Shown here: piece by piece, positions 5,473-8,468 of the stretch
Numbering within the stretch: position 1 is the first letter of the stretch
How the letters are laid out: the number at the start of each line of letters is the position of its first letter
Source: JADZEJ01 sp964426815
GTDB taxonomy: Bacteria; Patescibacteriota; Patescibacteriia; 2-12-FULL-60-25
Length of the DNA: 8,468 bases
Direction of reading: 5' to 3'
Assembly: GCA_964426815.1 (NCBI GenBank)
Contig: CAYRRZ010000034.1
Coordinates: 1-8,468 of the forward strand
The notes under the pieces: model-generated
Database searches by the model: none
Told to the model about the DNA's origin: nothing
Seen by the model: only the letters and a program-made list of their open reading frames with translations
Program-made: the position numbers and the translations under genes

Positions 5473-5501
5473 TTGTGTTATTTATGCATGTTCGCTATTT
5501 T
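5473..5501 (+). promoter_or_regulatory. Candidate promoter of the secreted-protein gene
   Basis: TTGTGT (5473-5478), 17 bases, TATTTT (5496-5501). Both boxes are moderate matches. The leader would be about 45 bases and ends in a CAGGAG SD site (5543-5548) five bases before GTG 5554. An alternative pair, TTGCAA with ATGATT at 17 bases, lies slightly upstream. Confidence 0.5.
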
Positions 5502-5553
5502 TGTCGCGCCATGAGGCAATCGCTCTTTTCACCCTAGGTAGTCAGGAGTTCCT

Positions 5554-6153
5554 GTGAAACATCTCAGACGACTTGTTGTCTTTGTTGCGGCAGGCGTCAT
5601 GCTGTTTGCCTCCCAACGGGTTTCGGCTCAATCGCCTGTGTCGTCGGCATTGCATCATGCGGAGAGCGCTCCCCATGTTCCGGTCGGTGTGACCGCATTG
5701 TCTACGCTTGGTCGCGCTTCGTTTGCGCGGCATCATTCTGCGTATGGCAGCGAGCTTCATCTGGACCAGATGGTTCGACTTGGTTCCGTGACGCCGTTTT
5801 CGTTGGTACTTGGTACCTCGGTAGCACGGATGAGTTCATTCGATGGTCGGTCTTGGTTGATCGGCGGAAATTCAGCCATTCGACTGGAGCTGAATCGTGC
5901 GCGTTCGCACGCTCTCGAGTTGGGCTTGTCCTACGATTTTCAGCGTCCCATCAAAGAAGACGTCGATCAGGTGAGTTCGCGTGGACTTCATTCGGTTTCC
6001 TATCTCGGGCCCTACACGGCCTATGAGTGGGAATTCAGCCATACGTTTTTTGTGGTTGGAGATGCCGGTGTTGGCTTCCCGATTGGGTCCATTTCTCCGC
6101 AACCACATTTGTGGTGCACACTTGGTCTCGGGGCAAATGTTTTGCTCTTTTGA
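5554..6153 (+). CDS. Secreted protein with signal peptide, beta-rich, unknown function
   Basis: A 199-residue protein starting at GTG with a CAGGAG site five bases upstream. Residues 1-25 form a classical signal peptide: basic KHLRR, a hydrophobic core VVFVAAGVMLFA, and a VSA cleavage site before Q26. There is no lipobox cysteine. The mature part is rich in short alternating hydrophobic stretches likely to be beta strands, including SLVLGTSVAR, AIRLELNRA, HALELGLSYDF, FFVVGDAGVGF and a final LGLGANVLLF that ends in Phe. This resembles small outer-membrane beta-barrels, whose last strand ends in an aromatic residue. A Patescibacteria host is not known to have an outer membrane, so the parallel may be coincidence. 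The SD lies inside a small CAGG/CCTG inverted repeat reaching the start codon. It is a single-gene unit with its own terminator. Confidence 0.8.
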   Translation: MKHLRRLVVFVAAGVMLFASQRVSAQSPVSSALHHAESAPHVPVGVTALSTLGRASFARHHSAYGSELHLDQMVRLGSVTPFSLVLGTSVARMSSFDGRSWLIGGNSAIRLELNRARSHALELGLSYDFQRPIKEDVDQVSSRGLHSVSYLGPYTAYEWEFSHTFFVVGDAGVGFPIGSISPQPHLWCTLGLGANVLLF

Positions 6154-6158
6154 GGCCC

Positions 6159-6218
6159 GCCCCCTTTGTTTTTCCCGTCGCTCTTCGAGCTTCGTGGGAC
6201 ATGATTGGGGGCTTTTTT
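6159..6218 (+). terminator. Long composite intrinsic terminator
   Basis: The outer stem GCCCCC (6159-6164) with GGGGGC (6207-6212) is followed directly by TTTTTT and then GTTTAC. Inside, TCCC pairs with GGGA and GCTC with GAGC around a TTC loop. It starts five bases after the stop of the secreted-protein gene and its tail touches the queA stop codon from the other strand. Confidence 0.75.
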
Positions 6219-6220
6219 GT

Positions 6221-7216
6221 TTACAGAATAAGCATCGCATCTCCAAAGGAGTAGAAGCGATAGTTTTTTTGAATGGCTTCGGCGTAGGCGTCGAGAATGA
6301 ACTCGCGTCCAGCGAGACTTGAGACGAGAACGAGTAGGGTTGATTTTGGTAAATGAAAATTGGTAATCAGACCGTCGATATTTTTGAAGCGATATCCTGG
6401 AGTGATGAAGATATTGGTTAGACCATGTTGAATATTTGATTCGAGTGCGCGTACGGTGGTTGTTCCGACAGCAATAACACGACCGCCTTGTTCGCGAGTT
6501 TGCTTGATGGCTTGAAGCGTTTCATCTGGAACATCAATCCATTCTTCATGCATCACATGCTCTTCGAGAGTCTCTGTTTTCATTGGGCGGAAGGTACCGA
6601 GGCCAACGTGTAGGGTTAGACTTGCGAATTGAATACCTTGATTTTTGAGTTGTTGGATGAGTTCGGGTGTAAAGTGAAAGCCAGCTGTTGGTGCCGCAAC
6701 CGAGCCAATTTGTTTGGCATAGGTGGTTTGATAGGCGGCATCGTTTTGGGCAGATGCGGCGACATATGGAGGTGTCGGGACGGAGCCGACCGTATCGGCC
6801 CAGGTAAAGATTTCGCTGGCTGGAGCCTTAAAATCAATCAACATAGTTCCATCTTGATCCCGCTTTTCGGTAATGGTAGCGCTGCGGCCGTCTTGAAATT
6901 GGACTTGGGTGCCTGGTTTTAGTTTTTTGCCTGGCTTGCCAAGGGCGATCCAGATATCGTTTTCGGGTCTGAGAAGAAAGATTTCAACCGTGGTTTGGCC
7001 GATTTTGCCTTCAAGACGAGCTTTAAAGACCTTGCTTTCATTGACGATAAGGAGGTCGCCTGGGCGTAAAAATTGTCCAATATCATAAAAATGCTGGTGT
7101 TCCCAGGTTTTTGTGGCTCGGTTTAGCACCAAAAGTCGGCTGTGATCCCGGGGTTCGATGGGGGATTGCGCAATCCGTTCTGGAGGCAGAATATAGTCGA
7201 AATCAGAGGCATTCAT
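6221..7216 (-). CDS. queA: S-adenosylmethionine:tRNA ribosyltransferase-isomerase (QueA)
   Basis: QueA transfers and isomerises the ribosyl part of SAM onto 7-aminomethyl-7-deazaguanine in tRNA, making epoxyqueuosine at the wobble base of GUN-anticodon tRNAs. The 331-residue product carries the expected blocks: an N-terminal SDFDYILPPERIAQ-type start, RPGDLLIVNESKV, TPPY, GSVAAPTAGFHFT, LHVGLGTFRP, GTTTVRALES, ITNFHLPKSTLL, and a closing YRFYSFGDAMLI. The length is close to that of family members. I chose ATG 7216 because upstream in-frame codons run into the rpmE promoter and because an extended -10 box ends exactly six bases before it. No SD site is present, which fits a leaderless mRNA. 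tgt and other queuosine genes are not in the window. It converges on the secreted-protein unit. Confidence 0.97.
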   Translation of the reverse strand: MNASDFDYILPPERIAQSPIEPRDHSRLLVLNRATKTWEHQHFYDIGQFLRPGDLLIVNESKVFKARLEGKIGQTTVEIFLLRPENDIWIALGKPGKKLKPGTQVQFQDGRSATITEKRDQDGTMLIDFKAPASEIFTWADTVGSVPTPPYVAASAQNDAAYQTTYAKQIGSVAAPTAGFHFTPELIQQLKNQGIQFASLTLHVGLGTFRPMKTETLEEHVMHEEWIDVPDETLQAIKQTREQGGRVIAVGTTTVRALESNIQHGLTNIFITPGYRFKNIDGLITNFHLPKSTLLVLVSSLAGREFILDAYAEAIQKNYRFYSFGDAMLIL

Positions 7217-7222
7217 GGCCAG

Positions 7223-7251
7223 AACATAGCAAGTCTTGCCAGAAATTCCAA
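7223..7251 (-). promoter_or_regulatory. queA promoter, leaderless layout
   Basis: On the minus strand TTGGAA (7246-7251), 17 bases, TATGTT (7223-7228), with TGC directly before the -10 as an extended element. Six bases separate the -10 from the queA ATG, placing the transcription start at the A of the ATG. It interlocks with the rpmE promoter: each -35 lies in the other's spacer. Confidence 0.75.
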
Positions 7252-7264
7252 CCTTTGCTATATT
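7236..7264 (+). promoter_or_regulatory. rpmE promoter, near-leaderless layout
   Basis: TTGCCA (7236-7241), 17 bases, TATATT (7259-7264), with TGC before the -10. Nine bases separate it from ATG 7274, so the mRNA leader would be about 0-3 bases. The promoter overlaps the queA promoter on the other strand. Confidence 0.78.
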
Positions 7265-7273
7265 CTCGCCACT

Positions 7274-7585
7274 ATGAAGGCCGCGATTCACCCAAAATAC
7301 ACAACAGACGCTAAGATCTCTTGCGCCTGTGGAGCTACCTATACGGTTGGTTCAACGATGGCCGCGATTTCCATCGAATTGTGTTCAGCTTGCCACCCTT
7401 TTTATACGGGTAAGCAAAAGTTGCTCGATACGGCTCGCCGTGTTGAGAAGTTCAATGAAAAGTCGGCTGTTACGGCTTCTAAGGCCGGATTGGCACTTGG
7501 AAAGAAAGCCAAGGCAGAAAAGCGCGCAACTCAAAAGGCCGCTAAGAAGGCGCAAGCCATGCCAAACGAGCTCAGCGAAGCTTAA
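7274..7585 (+). CDS. rpmE: Ribosomal protein bL31, zinc-binding form with extended tail
   Basis: bL31 sits in the 50S subunit at the bridge to the 30S head. The product starts MKAAIHPKYTTDAKISCACG and has the zinc ligands C17, C19, C37 and C40 of the C+ form, plus the family block ELCSACHPFYTGKQK and RVEKF. The core ends at about residue 62; a Lys/Ala-rich tail follows to residue 103, longer than the roughly 70 residues of Escherichia coli L31 and probably RNA-binding. ATG 7274 is chosen because the conserved N-terminus begins there; an in-frame upstream ATG at 7142 lies within queA. There is no SD site and the promoter is only nine bases away. prfA follows after a terminator-like hairpin. 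Confidence 0.96.
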   Translation: MKAAIHPKYTTDAKISCACGATYTVGSTMAAISIELCSACHPFYTGKQKLLDTARRVEKFNEKSAVTASKAGLALGKKAKAEKRATQKAAKKAQAMPNELSEA

Positions 7586-7595
7586 CTTTTTTTCG

Positions 7596-7621
7596 AAAGC
7601 CGGCCCATAAGGTCGGTTTTT
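7596..7621 (+). terminator. Terminator-like hairpin between rpmE and prfA
   Basis: AAAGCCGGCC (7596-7605) pairs with GGTCGGTTTT (7611-7620) through 10 pairs including two G-U, around a CATAA loop, and a fifth T follows. The prfA ATG comes six bases later. It should reduce read-through into prfA or act as an attenuator; the pairing can extend by up to three more bases on each side. Confidence 0.65.
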
Positions 7622-7626
7622 GATAT

Positions 7627-8468
7627 ATGTCTGATTTTCATCAATCTGCCCTTGAGGCCAAACAGGAACTTCTTAAGCTAGAAGCGGCTTTGTCGTCGCC
7701 GGATGTGACGGGGGACATGAATAAGTTTCGTGAGACGTCTAAGGCCTATGATCGTCAGCGAACCTTGAATGCGATCGCTGAACGTTTTTTGTCGGCTGAA
7801 CAGGCCTTGCAGGATGCGAAAGCAACTCTGACTCAGGATGATGTTGAAATGCAGGAATTGGCCAAGATGGAATTACCTGGGCTTGAGACTTCGTATGCTG
7901 AAGCTGCCGCTGCTTTTGAATTAGCCTTGGTGCCACCGGATCCGCATGATGCGAATGACGTTATTATTGAAATTCGTGCTGGAGCTGGTGGTGATGAAGC
8001 TTCATTATTTGCAGGTGATTTGTTTCGGATGTATTCGCGGTATGCAGAGCGTAAGGGCTGGAAAGCGTCGCTGGTCTCTTCTTCAACGGGTGAATTGGGC
8101 GGATATAAAGAAATTATTTTCTCGATTGCGGGTGATGGAGCGTATGGGGCATTGAAATTTGAAAGTGGGGTACATCGGGTGCAGCGTGTTCCAGCAACAG
8201 AAAAACAGGGACGCATTCATACCTCAACGGCGACTGTCGCAGTATTGCCAGAAATTGAAGCGACGGAAGTGACGATTGATCAAAAAGATTTACGCATTGA
8301 TACCTTTTGCGCAGGTGGTAAAGGTGGTCAGTCCGTTAATACGACAAAGTCTGCGGTGCGCATTACCCATATTCCAACGGGAGTTGTGGTGAATTGTCAG
8401 GACGAGCGCTCGCAATTGCAGAATCGTGAACGCGCGATGACGATTTTGCGTGCACGTATTTGGGAAGC
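7627..8468 (+). CDS. prfA: Peptide chain release factor 1 (RF1), C-terminus cut by window end
   Basis: RF1 recognises UAA and UAG and triggers release of the finished peptide. The visible 280 residues, of about 355-360 expected, show the RF1-specific PAT stop-recognition tripeptide at 189-191 within GVHRVQRVPATEKQGRIHT. The catalytic GGQ is at 233-235, with the methylatable Gln at 235, the same number as in the Escherichia coli enzyme. The GGQ surroundings read CAGGKGGQSVNTTKSAVRI; the usual RF1 sequence has GAGGQHVN, so Lys and Ser here are variants. The N-terminal helical domain covers about residues 1-110. The ATG at 7627 has no SD and lies six bases after a terminator-like hairpin. No independent promoter is obvious. 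TGA is used as a stop nearby, so an RF2 gene should exist elsewhere. Confidence 0.97.
   Translation, partial: MSDFHQSALEAKQELLKLEAALSSPDVTGDMNKFRETSKAYDRQRTLNAIAERFLSAEQALQDAKATLTQDDVEMQELAKMELPGLETSYAEAAAAFELALVPPDPHDANDVIIEIRAGAGGDEASLFAGDLFRMYSRYAERKGWKASLVSSSTGELGGYKEIIFSIAGDGAYGALKFESGVHRVQRVPATEKQGRIHTSTATVAVLPEIEATEVTIDQKDLRIDTFCAGGKGGQSVNTTKSAVRITHIPTGVVVNCQDERSQLQNRERAMTILRARIWE

Noticed and set aside
1739..6153. Recoding of UGA (as glycine, code 25)
   Set aside because: TGA ends the Nudix, MBL and secreted-protein genes at sensible C-termini, in two cases just before the next start, and no gene needs an in-frame TGA read through.
5872..6246. 124-residue minus-strand frame opposite the secreted-protein gene
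   Set aside because: It is antisense to a gene with a signal peptide and SD, contains no recognisable domain, and spans the terminator.
7142..7273. N-terminal extension of L31 from an upstream ATG
   Set aside because: The 44 extra residues lie in queA and the shared promoter region; the conserved L31 start MKAAIHPKY begins at 7274.
7217..7273. preQ1 riboswitch upstream of queA
   Set aside because: The gap is filled by promoters and leaves no room for a leader; a leaderless mRNA cannot carry a riboswitch.
7217..7291. 25-residue N-terminal extension of QueA from ATG 7291
   Set aside because: It would overlap the rpmE start and promoter, and the family N-terminus (SDFDYILP) begins right after ATG 7216.
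1..8468. CRISPR array, insertion sequence or attachment site
   Set aside because: I saw no spaced direct repeats, transposase-like residues or direct repeat of the tRNA 3' end within the window.

Overview
The window looks like a chromosomal segment from a bacterium of the Candidate Phyla Radiation (Patescibacteria, Parcubacteria-type). This is inferred from gene style and content: short genes, tightly packed SD-less genes, an L31 with an Ala/Lys-rich tail next to release factor 1, and a small two-helix membrane protein of a kind I associate with such genomes. No marker here fixes the phylum. TGA acts as a normal stop at the ends of several recognisable genes, so the UGA-glycine code of Gracilibacteria does not apply.

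Layout. (1) Positions 1-1590, minus strand: the first codons of an unknown gene with its own promoter; then a 429-residue protein of unknown function with a Shine-Dalgarno (SD) site, a TTGACA promoter holding a palindrome, and an intrinsic terminator. (2) 1622-1732, minus: tRNA-Val(UAC) with encoded CCA and its terminator. (3) 1781-4750, plus: a compact run of MTH1-like Nudix hydrolase, metallo-beta-lactamase-fold hydrolase (RNase Z-like), two-helix membrane protein, SAM methyltransferase, three-helix Trp-rich membrane protein and a YraN-type nuclease. (4) 4751-6218, plus: two self-contained units, a HIT-domain protein and a secreted protein with a C-terminal Phe, each with promoter, SD and terminator. 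(5) 6221-7216, minus: queA. (6) 7274-8468, plus: rpmE (L31) and prfA (RF1, cut by the window end). Convergent gene ends meet at about 6220; queA and rpmE diverge from a 57-bp gap with interlocked promoters.

Two expression styles stand out. The partial gene, the 429-residue gene, the HIT gene and the secreted-protein gene have SD sites (three of them with full consensus-like promoters) and, where I sampled, about 58-60% GC. The housekeeping-type genes have no SD site; several carry an extended -10 box (TGN-TANNNT) only 6-9 bases before the ATG, which implies leaderless mRNAs. In two cases the TGA stop of the upstream gene itself supplies the TGN of that box. The terminators share a tail, T6-G-T-(T/A)-T-A-like, and in the HIT gene the stop codon lies beyond the terminator.

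Functionally the window combines translation (tRNA-Val, L31, RF1, QueA tRNA modification), nucleotide-pool cleaning (Nudix), nucleic-acid processing (MBL, YraN) and unknown envelope or secreted proteins. No mobile element, CRISPR array or defence island is visible.
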